Positions 1-10,927 of a DNA stretch of 64,000 nt are shown here, piece by piece; the first letter of the stretch is position 1, and the number at the start of each line of letters is the position of its first letter. The position numbers and the translations under genes are program-made. The notes beneath the pieces were generated by a model. The model saw only the letters and a program-made list of their open reading frames with translations, had not been told where the DNA came from and ran no database searches. The stretch comes from Setophaga petechia (taxonomy: Eukaryota > Chordata > Aves > Passeriformes > Parulidae), in NCBI GenBank assembly GCA_024362935.1, contig JANCRA010000014.1, positions 8,511,258 to 8,575,257 of the forward strand, in the 5' to 3' direction.

Positions 1-81
1 AGGTTTTGTTAGACTCCCCTTCTCTCCCTTCTTCTAAATAGGGCAAAAGTATTTGTCACTGACTGCTTTATTTCTTTCCAG

Positions 82-174
82 GTACTAGTGAATACTGCCT
101 GCTGTTTTCTGATGCTGGTTGCTAAGCTAATCCAGTATATGGTGTTTGGTCCTCTTCGTGTCAGTGAGAGGCAG
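82..174 (+). CDS. AMFR: AMFR exon 2 (membrane segment)
   Basis: The acceptor tttctttccag ends at 81 and the donor gtgaga starts at 175. The exon is 93 bp, 31 codons, phase 0 at both ends. It begins VLVNTACC and ends LRVSERQ, with a hydrophobic stretch that forms one of the N-terminal membrane helices. It matches the residues that follow the long first exon in other vertebrate AMFR proteins. Confidence 0.95.
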
Positions 175-1804
175 GTGAGACAGCAAACAAGGAAACTGTA
201 AAACATGACAAATGATGTGATTTTCTGTATGGAATTGCTGAAACTGCACAAGAAAAATAAATTTACAATATATGTCTTACCATTTGGTTAGCTAGTTTAT
301 CCACAACCACAAGCTTCTGCTTTATTTTAAAGGGAATTTTTCCTATTGTATTTTATAAGCCCACAGTCAACTTGAAAATCCTGTGTCTTTGATGAACTCT
401 GTTAGATTTCTTACAAGCATGCCTCACTTCAAAACACTTGTAGTGTGTTCTTCTCTATCCTGCCTGCACCTGGCAGCATTTCTCCATTGCTTTTTGTAGT
501 TGTCAGCACTGGCAGTTTTGAGTTCCCTCTTCTTTTGTACCTTGACTGCTGGAGAACTGCTTTCCATTTTCATACACTGAGTGAATGGTTTATCATTGCT
601 GGTTTAAGAGGGAGTAGGCAAGAAAATCCCCAGAGAAAGGAGGTGAGCAGGACAGAAAACTGAGGCTGTTTAGTCCTGTTCTTGTCTATGTGAGAATGGT
701 TGTAAAAATTCAGCAAAGGAGTTATGAAAGCCCAGAGTTTTTAAAAACAGGATCCTGCAGAAGATGAAGGCAGCAGCAGGACCTTGAATAGTATCTCTAT
801 ATATTTTTTTTAAAGTAAGGCAAATGCCTAAGTTGCTTGTGCAAATGCTGGAGCAGTGGTTTGGAGTGTGTTCACATATTAAAAAAAAGTCTGTAAAAAG
901 AGTTCTTTAGGAGGAATCAGGCCATGATGATTTTTGACATGCAGAACTGAGGCAAACAAAGCCTGTTGTGTTTGTAATTCATACTTGTAGAGGCTCTAAG
1001 TGTATTAAAACCAAGACCCTATCAAACTGCAGTGGGCCAGATTTTCTCTCCAGTCCATGTTGACTGTAAGGATGTGGAATTTTAACTGGTGATGGTTTCC
1101 AGGATGTTTTCTGCCCTCTTAAAAACTGAAGTGAAAAGCAGTAGCAGTGTGGATCCACTTGTGTTTAGACAGTGGGAGTTTGCCTCAGTTGTCATGTAAA
1201 GGAAAGCTGCTTATTAATACTGGCGAGCCCAAAAGAGCAGCATCATTAAGGAATTCAAGGCCTGTCTTAACTAAACTCCTGGTGATTTCATTGTGTACTT
1301 TAACAAAACATTTTGTTTCATAAATTTTTTAATCCCCTCCAAGCTGACTTGCTGTCTACTGCTTGAGAACATCATATTATTTCTTCCGTACATTGTGTGT
1401 GTGGGAATGGTTTTATTTTCATTGCTCATCCATCTCACTCTCCACTGTAGGCATTGTGATTCTTAAGCATAGACTTCATCATCTTTTCTTAATCATCTGT
1501 ACTTTCTGGCAGGTTTTTGGAAGCAAGGTGCTAGGCAGTTCGGGCATCTTGAATAACTAACTGTGGCAGCTCTTCCAGCAGAGAGGACTGTGTGTTTGCA
1601 GCCTGGTAGCTGAGTTGCTTGGGCATGAAGAATCAGACTGAAATCAGACTTCCTTTGTGCTGAGCACTGTTTTAGGAATATAGCAGGAAACTGCATTGTG
1701 TGCTGTGTAGCACAGTTATGCTGCCGTGGTACAAGAAACTGGATGGGCAGTAAGGTCTGCTGGTATTTTTAATATGTTTCTTACTTGAGTCTCTTCCATT
1801 ACAG
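175..1804 (+). other. AMFR: AMFR intron 2
   Basis: AT-rich intron from donor gtgaga to acceptor ttccattacag. Only short, non-conserved open frames occur. I see no repeat family or RNA gene in it. The first 81 bases of the window are the end of intron 1. Confidence 0.85.
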
Positions 1805-1969
1805 CATCTCAAGGATAAATTCTGGAATTTCATTTTCTACAAGTTTATCTTCATTTTTGGTGTGCTGAATGTTCAGACAGTGGAAGAAGTAGTGATGTGG
1901 TGCCTCTGGTTCTCTGGACTTGTGTTTCTACATCTGATGGTTCAGCTCTGCAAGGATCGCTTTGAATAT
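1805..1969 (+). CDS. AMFR: AMFR exon 3 (membrane segments)
   Basis: 165 bp, 55 codons, phase 0 at both ends, between acceptor attacag and donor gtaagt. The translation starts HLKDKFWNF and ends CKDRFEY. It has two hydrophobic runs, FYKFIFIFGV and VVMWCLWFSGLVFLHLMVQL, separated by the acidic turn TVEE, as expected for a helix-loop-helix pair of the gp78 membrane domain. Confidence 0.96.
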
Positions 1970-3736
1970 GTAAGTTTTGATTAAGGGCTGTCTTTTGGGG
2001 CATGCAAATTCTGTTTCTGGCTCAGGCTCTGGCTCAGATAAGGTACAAACATCATTTAGACCTTTTCCACACACCCTGCGGTACTGAACACGTGCACGTC
2101 CCATTAGCTTCGTATACTTGCTTTAAAGTACAGTGTCAATCTTACTCCTTCAGTTTTCCCATGAGACAAATGGAGCTGAAGATACTTACTTTCTGTAATA
2201 AATTGCTCCTTATATGTGCCCTGTAATTACTGTTACATAACTGGATGAGATGGCTTCATAGCTCTCCTTAGTAAAGACATCTTAACAACAGAACATCCTT
2301 TAGATTGGTGCCCTTTAGGATTGGCCTGTGGAGCCTGTTTCTGCAGATTCTGTGCTCAGGTTTCACACTCACTTAGATATACTCAATTTTGACTGCCCGT
2401 GTCTTTACAATATACTGTGCAATTTTCTCTCTAAGCTACATCCCACTTTCTGTTAATGCCAGGAATAAATTAGGTAAAAATGCCGAAAATGAAGGCTAGG
2501 CAAGAAAGAAGAAACTGTAATTCAAACAGTAAATCTTGGCCTTTTAACTAAGGCCTGTATTTTCCCAGGCTCCTCTCTCCTGGCATAGAAGTTTTGTCTG
2601 AATTGAATCCATGAATCTTTTTTTGGTAGCTCTGGGCTTTGCAGGTTTTTTTTAATAATGTCCAGTAAGGCCTGTTAATTCATGGGTAGCGAAACACTTA
2701 AATTTGAAACTGCATTGGCTAGGGTTAGGAAAATGAAGACAGCAGTGAGCAAGGCAGTCATCTGGTATTTTTAGTGTTGTTCAGAAAGCTGTGAAAGAAT
2801 ACGGGTCACATGGGAAGAAATCCTTATTATATTATTTTTGCATTCAAAGCATGCATAGTTGTTTTTTGCTTGGATGAATGATACTTACATGATTTGCCTT
2901 GTGAAGATGGGGGATGTGGAGCTGAACCAGATGCAAAGAATTAAGAAAGAGCCCATTTAAAAACAAAACATGGGAATCGACTTTGTAAATCGGATCAGAG
3001 TGAAGCTTTGGGCAACTCCTTTCCTTGTCCTGTTCTTTCTCATCCTGCCCTGGAAAAAAGAGGATGGACCAACATCCACTTGGGTTGCCTTTGATTTAGA
3101 CAGACCAGTTGTAGCCCTCTGTTAAAGTAGTTTAGAGATTTAGCACACTTTGCATGCTATTGAATGAGACAACTGTTTTTCAGCAGAGTCTGTTCAGCAG
3201 TCTCTAGCTGCAGCTTAAATGGTTTTTTGGGTAGACATCTCTTTCTTCCAGAAGGAAATGACAGTGGAAGAACTATGGGATGGAAGACCAAGCTGGACAA
3301 ATTCAGATCAGCTGCTTGGTGAAAAAATTGGCAAAACGTTGCTTGAAGACTGTGTGTTAGGTTAGGTGTCTTTGTAAAATGCATATAAATCCTAAGCTGA
3401 TGCTGTGGATTTGGTGCAGAAACTACTGTGTCTCTGATTTTCTTGCACAGGTGATTTAAACAGCTCAAATAATCATGGTAATTGTAAATAACAAAATAGT
3501 AGCTGATTGTTAAAATGTGACTGTAAATGACAGTAACATGAATGAGGCTTTGGGATAGTGTGTGGGTTTAGCTTTATTCTTCATAATTTATTATGACATT
3601 GCATTGTGAAATTTGTTTTATGCTAGAAAGCAAAAGATTTTCCTGGATGAAGTCTTGTTTGGTGAGGTGACAATGGAAGGCAGGGTGGATGAAGTACTCA
3701 TTTAAATTGTCACATATTTATGTGTTTCTGTTGCAG
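1970..3736 (+). other. AMFR: AMFR intron 3
   Basis: AT-rich intron between donor gtaagt and acceptor ttctgttgcag. I see nothing in it beyond short non-coding frames. Confidence 0.85.
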
Positions 3737-3889
3737 CTTTCCTTTTCTCCTACCACACCCATGAGCAGCCACGTCAGAGTGCTGGCCCTGCTCATAGCCA
3801 TGCTCCTGTCCTGCTGTGGGTTAGCAGTTGTCTGTGGAGTTGTTGGCTACACCCATGGCATGCACACGTTGGCTTTCATGGCAGCAGAG
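3737..3889 (+). CDS. AMFR: AMFR exon 4 (membrane segments)
   Basis: 153 bp, 51 codons, phase 0 at both ends. The translation begins LSFSPTTPMSSH and ends TLAFMAAE. The middle is strongly hydrophobic (LALLIAMLLSCCGLAVVCGV) and forms a membrane helix. Acceptor ttgcag, donor gtgaga. Confidence 0.96.
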
Positions 3890-5149
3890 GTGAGACTTCC
3901 TTCATGTGTGTTGTGGGTTCTGCTTTGCCTTTGACCCCTCGCTTGGGGGTGTCCTGGTACACGATGGATTTGCTTTTAATTCCCATAAGAAAGAAACTTT
4001 GAGGACACAAACAAATCCTCCCCTGTTTTCCTGAAGTTGCCAGATTGGCATGCTTTCTTTCTTTAGCCTTTAACCCTGAAAAAAATCTTAGTCTGGGGAA
4101 GAGAATGAGAGGATAGACCTGTAAGGTGATCCTCAAATCAAATGACAGCTTATGGAAAAAGTAATGATTGTGCTTCATGAGCCTTGCAAGAAGGGTTGGT
4201 GAAACAGCACCTGAGAGATGGAGAGAGTGTGCATGAAAGTTAATGTGCACTTCAGCCTCTTTCTCTGAGGTTGTATTTTCTATTTAATTTCTCCCCAAAA
4301 GGAGTGAGGCATCCTTTCCTTAAGGCATACTCATGGCTTTTGCTTGTCTTTGTGTAACGAGTTGTGTCTCAGCTGAGATGAGCAAGGCATTTCTGTGCAC
4401 TCTGAGCACTTTGCACTGTGGACTAAACATCAGTACGTTTGTGGAGTGAGCACCAGTATGTTTTTGATGTTGTGGGTTGTTGCACTCTGCCTGAGGAAGT
4501 GATAATCTTTAACAAAGGAGAGGAATCCAATCCAAGTATGTTGTGTTAGCACATCATTAGTTCAGAGAACAAATAACATGTACAATTTATTTTTCTTCTT
4601 CTATCTCGAATTCATACTTGGAGTTAGGGAGCAGGAAGGAAAACAACTGATAGTAAGAGAATATGATGCTTGTCACACCACAGTTCAGTTATCAATATGT
4701 CTCTTTATTTTTCCATGAATATGAGAATGTGCAAGACCAGATTTGTAATGAAGCAGTGGAAGGGTATTGGAGGATTTAACAGTGTCTCTGAAAGGTGGGG
4801 TCTCTTTGGTGTCATGTCTTTTATCTTGGCTTGGCAGAAGGATTATCAGCATTGCACCAGCTCAGGGTAGGTTAATCAGGGAGTGCTGTGGAGCCTGTGT
4901 TGCCTCCTCAGAGCTGTGCTGTGTGGTAGTGTGGGTGTTTGGGGTTGCAGGATGGGGCCCAGTTGTTCATTTCAGTGGAGCTGTTCTGTGTGCTCATTAA
5001 TGAAGCAGTGGCTCAGTCGGTGGAAGTGTGGGGAATGCAGAAGGGTCTCCTAGCTGTGGCTGCAGCCACTGCTGTTTGGGAACATTCCTGAGCTGAGGGC
5101 TCTACAAACCCATTGTGTTTGATAGTCTCAGAGGTACTCTGGAAAGTTG

Positions 5150-5535
5150 TGTGATCATTCATTGAACTTGTTTGTATGTCAGCCTCTGTAATATCCAAAG
5201 ACAACAAATTCCACATTTACTTGGCTTTTTGTACATGAAAGATGTCCTCTTTGAGTTGTTCTGAATCTTGTGTTTGATAATCACAGAATGATTTCAGTTG
5301 GAAGGGATCTTAAAGATCATCTAGTTCCAACCCCTCTGCCATGGGCAGGGAATGATGTTTAATCTTTTTCATAGAATTTGTGATTTTATCGTCCTTTTGC
5401 CTGTTCCTTTACTGTCTTTCCTTCTAAGCAAAAGAATTCTAGTCTGTTTAATCTTTTCTCATAGGAGATTGTATAATATCTTGCCATTTTTGAACATTTT
5501 AAATATTCTCTGTATGGATTGGGCAACCATGAGTA
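5150..5535 (-). mobile_element. Old CR1/L3-type LINE 3' fragment, interrupted
   Basis: Read on the + strand, the flanks of the younger CR1 piece at 5,280-5,350 recall the reverse complement of an old CR1/L3-type 3' region. The left part has 'caaattccaca' followed by a TTTGAGTTGTTCTGAATCTTGTG-like stretch. The right part has 'tagtctgtttaatcttttctcatagga'. This is pattern recognition of a degraded element, so the family name and the limits are uncertain. Confidence 0.4.
5280..5350 (-). mobile_element. CR1 LINE 3'-end fragment
   Basis: The + strand reads atcacagaatga...gttggaagggatcttaaagatcatctagttccaacccctctgccatgggcaggg. This is the well-known reverse complement of the avian CR1 3' end, so the element lies on the - strand. 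About 70 bp are preserved. It is 5'-truncated, as most CR1 copies are. Confidence 0.85.
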
Positions 5536-7063
5536 ATTTCCTTGATTTTAATACCCAGAACTTATGTGAGTGAAATAAAATATTTAGGTTTCTTTCTGTA
5601 CAAGTACTGGCAGTGACACCTCATAGCAGACTTCAAGCTCTTAGTAAAAAACAATAAATCTTTGAGACTGAAATGTTTTTCTGGTGGTGGCTTGTGTGAG
5701 GCTCTTCAGGAGAGATCCTGCCAAGTGTATTCCATTAGTGTGAATGAATTACATTAAGTTACATTAAGCTATTAATCTCTCTTCTGCAAACATTGATTTA
5801 GTTCAGGGTTTTCAATAAAGCAATATAGATGTTTTTCTTGTGTTTTAGGTAACTTCCCCTTGTTCTCTGTTGCTTGTCAGCATTTTTTTTTTTTTTTTTT
5901 GCTGCAGAGGGTGGATGTGAAATGTGCAAATGCCCAGAGAGAGCTGAGTAGGGACTTGCCTGTATTTTTGAGTAAACATTAATCTTTTTTTCCTTAATAT
6001 ATAGTGTTCAAGAATTATAGTATAGCAAGCAGTGTCCAGTCTGTATATCTTTGCATGGTTTTTTTAAAGCCAGCTAGTAAACAGTTGGCAGATATGTTGG
6101 GTATTGCAAAGGGTAAATATGCATAGAAGCACTTCAGGAATGCTTTTTTACAGATGGGAAAAAATATTCAAACTAACTGGCTTATTGCTACTTTGGGAAG
6201 TTAGTGGTTTTGATAGTTCTTCTGTCGTGTTCACAGTACTTATGCAGAAGGCATGCCACCAGACCAGTTCCACAGAAGTGGTTTCAGTTGCTCATTGTAA
6301 ATCCCCTGCATCTCAGTGTCCCTTGGCCCCTGCTGCCTGCAGGCTGGTGTGGGCAGTCTCTGGGGGAAGCATGTCTGGTGTTTTTCACTGTGAGGATAGA
6401 ATAAGAGATGGAGCACTGTGGGCTTGATGGATTACAGAGAGGTGATGGGGCCATCTTCTCTTACATGATGAGAGCCCATGGAAATGTAGTTAACCTTTTT
6501 GGTGACTTGTCTTTACACTTCTGATCTTACACTTTCTGATAGACTCAGGTTTTTTTCTGTGTACTTAGCCTAGAAACATAAGTATGATTAAAGAGAGAAG
6601 TTATTTTACCAGCATTTACATCTCAGCAAAGGAGGGGGAAAGATTTGAAATTATCTTCCTCAAATTTCTGTTATTACTCAGTTCTTCCAGTTATTTTTTT
6701 TATGAAGTGGGATAAAGAGAGGTAGTTGGTGGGATTGTGGTCTCAACACTTACTGAGTGATAATAATTGAAAAGGCAATACCTCCTTTGTAGTTGGGAAA
6801 AAATGTCACTTAACAACAGCAACACTAGTGGCTGCTTTAAAAGCATGTGTCTTTGGGAACAATTTCTTTCATATTTATTTATAAGCTTCAAGGTTATCTC
6901 AGGTATGTTGTGCATGCAGTCACCTATAGCAACCATTGGTTCACGGGACTTGTTGAGGTGCAATAAATGAATTTTGTGTTTTAGCCCTTGAGGTCCTGCA
7001 TCTGCACCACTGTCCCTGCCAGAATGTTGTTAATGTGTATGGGCTTTTCTTCCTCTTTTGCAG

Positions 7064-7104
7064 TCTCTGCTGGTGACAGTCAGAACTGCTCATGTGATTT
7101 TAAG
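7064..7104 (+). CDS. AMFR: AMFR exon 5 (41-bp short exon)
   Basis: A short exon between acceptor tcctcttttgcag and donor gtaagt. It encodes SLLVTVRTAHVIL plus the first two bases (ag) of an arginine codon completed in exon 6. It is part of a membrane helix joined to the end of exon 4. Phase 0 in, phase 2 out. Confidence 0.94.
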
Positions 7105-8340
7105 GTAAGTTCTGTAAGTTCAGTTTTACAGGCTGTGTGTTCAGGATGGTAGTGCGTATAGCATGTTTATGTAAGAGGGTAGGTAATTACCTCATTGAAT
7201 TGCAGATGCATGTTTGGAGATTGAGAGCAGCCCTAAGGAGAGACCTGGGGTGTTGGTAGATGAGAAGCTTGACATGGCCCAGTAATGTCAACCACATCCT
7301 GGTCTGCATCCCCACACTGTGGGCAGCAGTCAGGGAGGGATTATGCCCCTCTGCTCTGTTTGCTGGGACTCCCCCTGGGGTGCTGCATCCACCTCTGGGG
7401 CTCCCAACATGACAAGGATGTGGACCTGCTGGAGTGAGTCTAGAAGAGTCCTTAGAGATTTTCAGAGGAATGGAGCACCTGCCATGGAGACAGGCTGAGA
7501 GAGCTGGGGTTGCTCAGCTTGGAGAAGAAAAGGCTCTGGTGAAACCTTAGAGCCCCCTCCAGTACCTGAAGGGGCACCAAGAGAACTGGAGAGGGACTTT
7601 GGACAAGGGCATGGCATGAGGGAATGACTTCAAACTGACAGAGGACAAGGTTAGATTAGATACCAGGAAAAAAATCTTGCCTGTGGGATTGGTGAGTCAC
7701 TGGCACAGTGAGTGGCTGCCCAGAGAAGCTGTGGATGCCCCATCCTGGAAGTGGTCATGGCCTGATTGCATGAGGCAGCCAAAGGGTTTGGAAAGAGATG
7801 ATCCTCAAGATCCCTTCAAACCCAAACTGTTGCAGGATTCTATGGGATGAGCAGGATTCTATGGGATGGGTTAGCTTTAGCCTGTGCTGTTTTTTAAGTA
7901 CAAGTTCTGCAATTGACTTTTTTTTTGTTTTATGTGAGTGATGTGTGTGTCTTATCCTGAAGCCTTTATTTGAATAAAAGGTTGTACTGGTGTTTCACCA
8001 GAAACACCTCACATGCTGAAAAATGTGCTTCTGTAGTTGCTATAGTCCTAAGGTTGACTTTCATTACCTGAAGTAGTTTTTAGCAAATGCTGCATTTTTT
8101 CTATCAGCTGGCAGGGTTTGTAGTGCCAGTGTAGGCTAAGCATTGACTGCTTTTTTAAAATGTTGCTGTTTAAAACCAGTAGCATTAAAAGAGTGAGCAC
8201 AGACTGTGGGCACAGGGCCTCAGAAGGGCAAAGAATCCATATCTAGAAGTTTTTTGAAAAATGGAAAAAATGGTTTGGATTATAGAGATGCTATTCAACA
8301 ACAACAAAAAGGAATAACGTTAATTTCCTCACTCTTGCAG
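7105..8340 (+). other. AMFR: AMFR intron 5
   Basis: Holds a roughly 640-bp CR1 copy at 7,226-7,870 (separate entry). The remainder is unrecognised AT-rich intron. The acceptor is cactcttgcag. Confidence 0.85.
7226..7870 (+). mobile_element. CR1 LINE, 5'-truncated copy, sense strand
   Basis: The stretch starts with 'agacctggggtgttggtagatgagaagcttgacatg', the C-terminal reverse transcriptase (ORF2) end of CR1. It continues through the typical 'gctggggttgctcagcttggagaagaaaaggctc' and 'ctgcccagagaagctgtggatgcccc' blocks. It ends in the octamer-like repeat 'caggattctatggga' written twice, as CR1 3' ends do. Many substitutions and small gaps mark it as an old, inactive copy. Confidence 0.9.
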
Positions 8341-8473
8341 ATATGTAGTTCATCTCTGGGATCTCAACCATGAAGGAACGTGGGAGGGCAAGGGCACTTA
8401 CGTCTACTACACAGATTTTGTCATGGAACTAACCCTGCTTTCCCTGGACTTGATGCATCATATTCATATGCTG
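8341..8473 (+). CDS. AMFR: AMFR exon 6 (membrane segment)
   Basis: 133 bp: one base completing arginine, then 44 codons, ending in phase 0. The translation includes YVIHLWDLNHEGTWEGKG, then the hydrophobic YYTDFVMELTLLSLDLMHHI. The loop EGTWEGKGTYVYY is characteristic of gp78. Acceptor cttgcag, donor gtatga. Confidence 0.96.
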
Positions 8474-8967
8474 GTATGAAATACTGGACATAATGCTGAA
8501 CAATTAGACTGCCCTTAAAATAAAGGGTATTGGGTATACATATTTTTGCTTATTTTAGAAGCCAGATATTACAGAGAAGTTACTTCCTCCTGTGTAGTTG
8601 AAGTCATCACAGATAACTTTGTTAAGGAGTATTAACTACTGTATGTAATTATCTGTTTAGTAGGTGTGTAATTAGCTTTTTTTATTGAGTAATACCAGAC
8701 TGAATTATTTCATTGGCAGCAGGAGATGCTATGCTGGACAGGACTGAATTCAGCTTATTCTCATTATAAATGCTGTGCTACCAAATTTCTTTGTGAAGAG
8801 GTAATGAGTGGTAGTGCCTTTGAGCATGGGCGGTTGGTCTGAATGTACCCAACAAAAGAGAAATTCTTCAGGGCTGGTTTCTTGATTTCTTTGTCTCTTA
8901 AGACCTGATGCAGCTTCTTGTTTCTCATGGTGCTTGTTTGTAATGACTGCTCTGTGGTTTTCCCAAG
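8474..8967 (+). other. AMFR: AMFR intron 6
   Basis: About 0.5 kb of AT-rich intron. The acceptor is tggttttcccaag, an AAG acceptor with a modest pyrimidine tract. Nothing else was recognised. Confidence 0.85.
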
Positions 8968-9101
8968 CTGTTTGGCAATATCTGGCTATCCATGGCGAGC
9001 CTGGTGATTTTCATGCAGCTGCGCTACCTGTTCCACGAGGTGCAGCGGCGAATTCGGCGGCACAAGAACTACCTGCGTGTGGTTGGAAACATGGAGGCCA
9101 G
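8968..9101 (+). CDS. AMFR: AMFR exon 7 (last membrane helix and cytosolic linker)
   Basis: 134 bp, 44 codons plus two bases (ag) of a split arginine. It begins LFGNIWLSMASLVIFMQL, the last hydrophobic segment, then turns strongly basic (HEVQRRIRRHKNYLRVV) where the chain enters the cytosol ahead of the RING domain. It ends NMEA plus the split R. Donor gtcagc. Confidence 0.96.
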
Positions 9102-10816
9102 GTCAGCCCCTTACTTGCTCTGCAATCTTGGTGTAGATCTAGTAGAGAGGATCCTGGGAAAAACTTGGGATTCTTTTATGTTCCTCTGATACACAGTGGC
9201 ATGGTGTAAGCTGGACAGATGCAATGTTCCATATCTGACCTTAATTCTCTACACTTGGAGTGTGTTTTTACCCATTTTATTTGTTAGCGGAGAGACTCTT
9301 TCTGGGTTTAACAGAGATGTAGGATTGGCTTGTATAATGGCAGCATTACTGCTATACACTGCTTCCACTTTGATGGTGAGCTGAGCACACCTGACACCTG
9401 CTGCCCACATGAACCAGGGGAGCAGGAGCAGCCTTCTCTAGAAGGGAGCTCTCTCTGTGCTTCAGCTGGAGCTCAAACCATGCTCTGCCTGTGTTTGTCC
9501 AACACCACTGTGTTTCTGATGGCTCTTTTGCAAGAGCTCTGAGGCAAAAGAAAAAAAAAAAGTGGCAAAAGAATGAGCTCCCCTGTCCAGTATTTCTTCT
9601 GTATTTTTTTGCATACTACTTTTGTTGGGTGACAGAAGCTTTGAAGAGCTCTGCGTGTTTTAGCTGTCAAATACGGGCTTTGGCTGTGATAGAAATCAAT
9701 GCTCTTAATTTCATTAGGCCATGCCATTCACTTACTGACTGAAATCAAAATATTAATTAAACCCTGCCTGGCTTTACCAATGTATTTACTAAACCTGAAG
9801 CCAACTTTAAGACTTTACCTAAAGTGGAGCTAGGAGCACTTTGGCAGTACTTTAGTCCATTCCCTTTTAATGAGGTCATATGGAGAAATTGGGAGGCCTG
9901 CTAAATCCTGCTGCTGTAGTCCAGGTGGAGAATGCTGGCTTGTCTAGAATATCCTGAGGCTTTTTTTTTTCTTTTTTTTGAGAAGTTGTTTAATGGTTGT
10001 AGTACTATATTAAGAGCTGCATAATAAAGTTCATCCACAATGCATTGTTTCTTTCCAGTAAGATGCAGCCACTGAACCCCTTTGCGCTGCTCACAAAGGT
10101 GTTTGAGTTGCATCTGTAACAGACTTGTTATCTGAATAACTTGATGTGTTTTGGTCATTCTGATAGGGCTGGAAGAATCATGTTCTAACTTCCTTCTGAA
10201 GCTGCTGTTGGCAGCTGCCTTTATGTGCTTGTTCTTCAGATATATTCCACACCAGCAGCACTGTGAAATGTTGTTACACCACTAATTTCTATACTGTCGT
10301 GTTTGGATACTGTGCAGTAACTGCTTACATGGCACTGTAGCTTAAAAAAACAGGAAGAAAAGACAAATGGGAATGGCAAAATCTGAGGCCAAAATTAGTC
10401 ACCGTAAATGCTTATGATCCCAAAGAGACAGCTTAATGGGTGCAGCTATTAAAACTCATTTAGAAAAATGACATAAACCAAATCTGTATAGATTATAATT
10501 TAAGGATCTCAGCAAAATGATCATATAATTGTCTCTTGGAAGGTACTAAGTCAAAGCTCTATGCACTTAGGATGTATGAGAGGATGTGCAAAAAAGTGCC
10601 TGCAAAAGGCATCAGAGGCATGTGTATGTGTGTATTCCTTTGCAGTGCATCCTGAAAAATAACAAATCAAAAAAATAACAAATCTGTTGGCAAAGATATC
10701 TTAATGAGAAGTTAACGTGGAGGGTAAGGTTTTCTCACAGCTGGATTCTCTGGAGAGGAGGCTATGCTGAGCTTGTGTAGTCATTCCTTCTGTCTCTTCC
10801 TGTTTCTTCTTTGCAG
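9102..10816 (+). other. AMFR: AMFR intron 7
   Basis: A 1.7-kb intron holding a copy of the exon 9 end plus donor (9,357-9,544), an A run just after it and a T-rich run near 9,961-9,979. The acceptor is tcttctttgcag. Confidence 0.85.
9357..9544 (+). repeat. Partial duplicate of AMFR exon 9 end, donor site and intron 9 start
   Basis: This 188-bp segment matches 13,944-14,118 (175 bp), which covers the last 19 bases of exon 9, its gtgagc donor and about 156 bp of intron 9. By eye there are 6 mismatches in about 169 aligned bases, a 6-bp deletion (at the CTGGTG of the source) and a 19-bp insertion between two GTTT words. Three of the mismatches turn a CpG of the source into TpG or CpA. The source is the real coding exon, so the intron 7 segment is taken as the copy. 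Confidence 0.93.
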
Positions 10817-10927
10817 GTTTGCAGTTGCAACACCAGAGGAGCTGGCAGTGAACAATGATGACTGTGCCATTTGCTGGGACTCCATGCAATCCGCACGGAA
10901 ACTCCCTTGTGGCCACCTCTTCCACAA
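10817..10927 (+). CDS. AMFR: AMFR exon 8 (first half of RING-H2)
   Basis: 111 bp. One base completes arginine, then 36 codons, then two bases (aa) of asparagine. It encodes FAVATPEELAVNNDD followed by CAICWDSM and the CGHLFH motif. These supply zinc ligands C1, C2, C3, H4 and H5 of the RING-H2 finger, which recruits the E2. Acceptor tttgcag, donor gtacgt. The intron falls inside the RING, one residue after the second histidine. Confidence 0.97.

Larger units (their letters stand above)
3890..7063 (+). other. AMFR: AMFR intron 4 (exon 4 to exon 5)
   Basis: A 3.2-kb intron. It contains CR1-type LINE pieces around 5,150-5,530 (separate entries) and an 18-base T run at 5,883-5,900. The rest is unrecognised AT-rich sequence. 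Confidence 0.8.
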
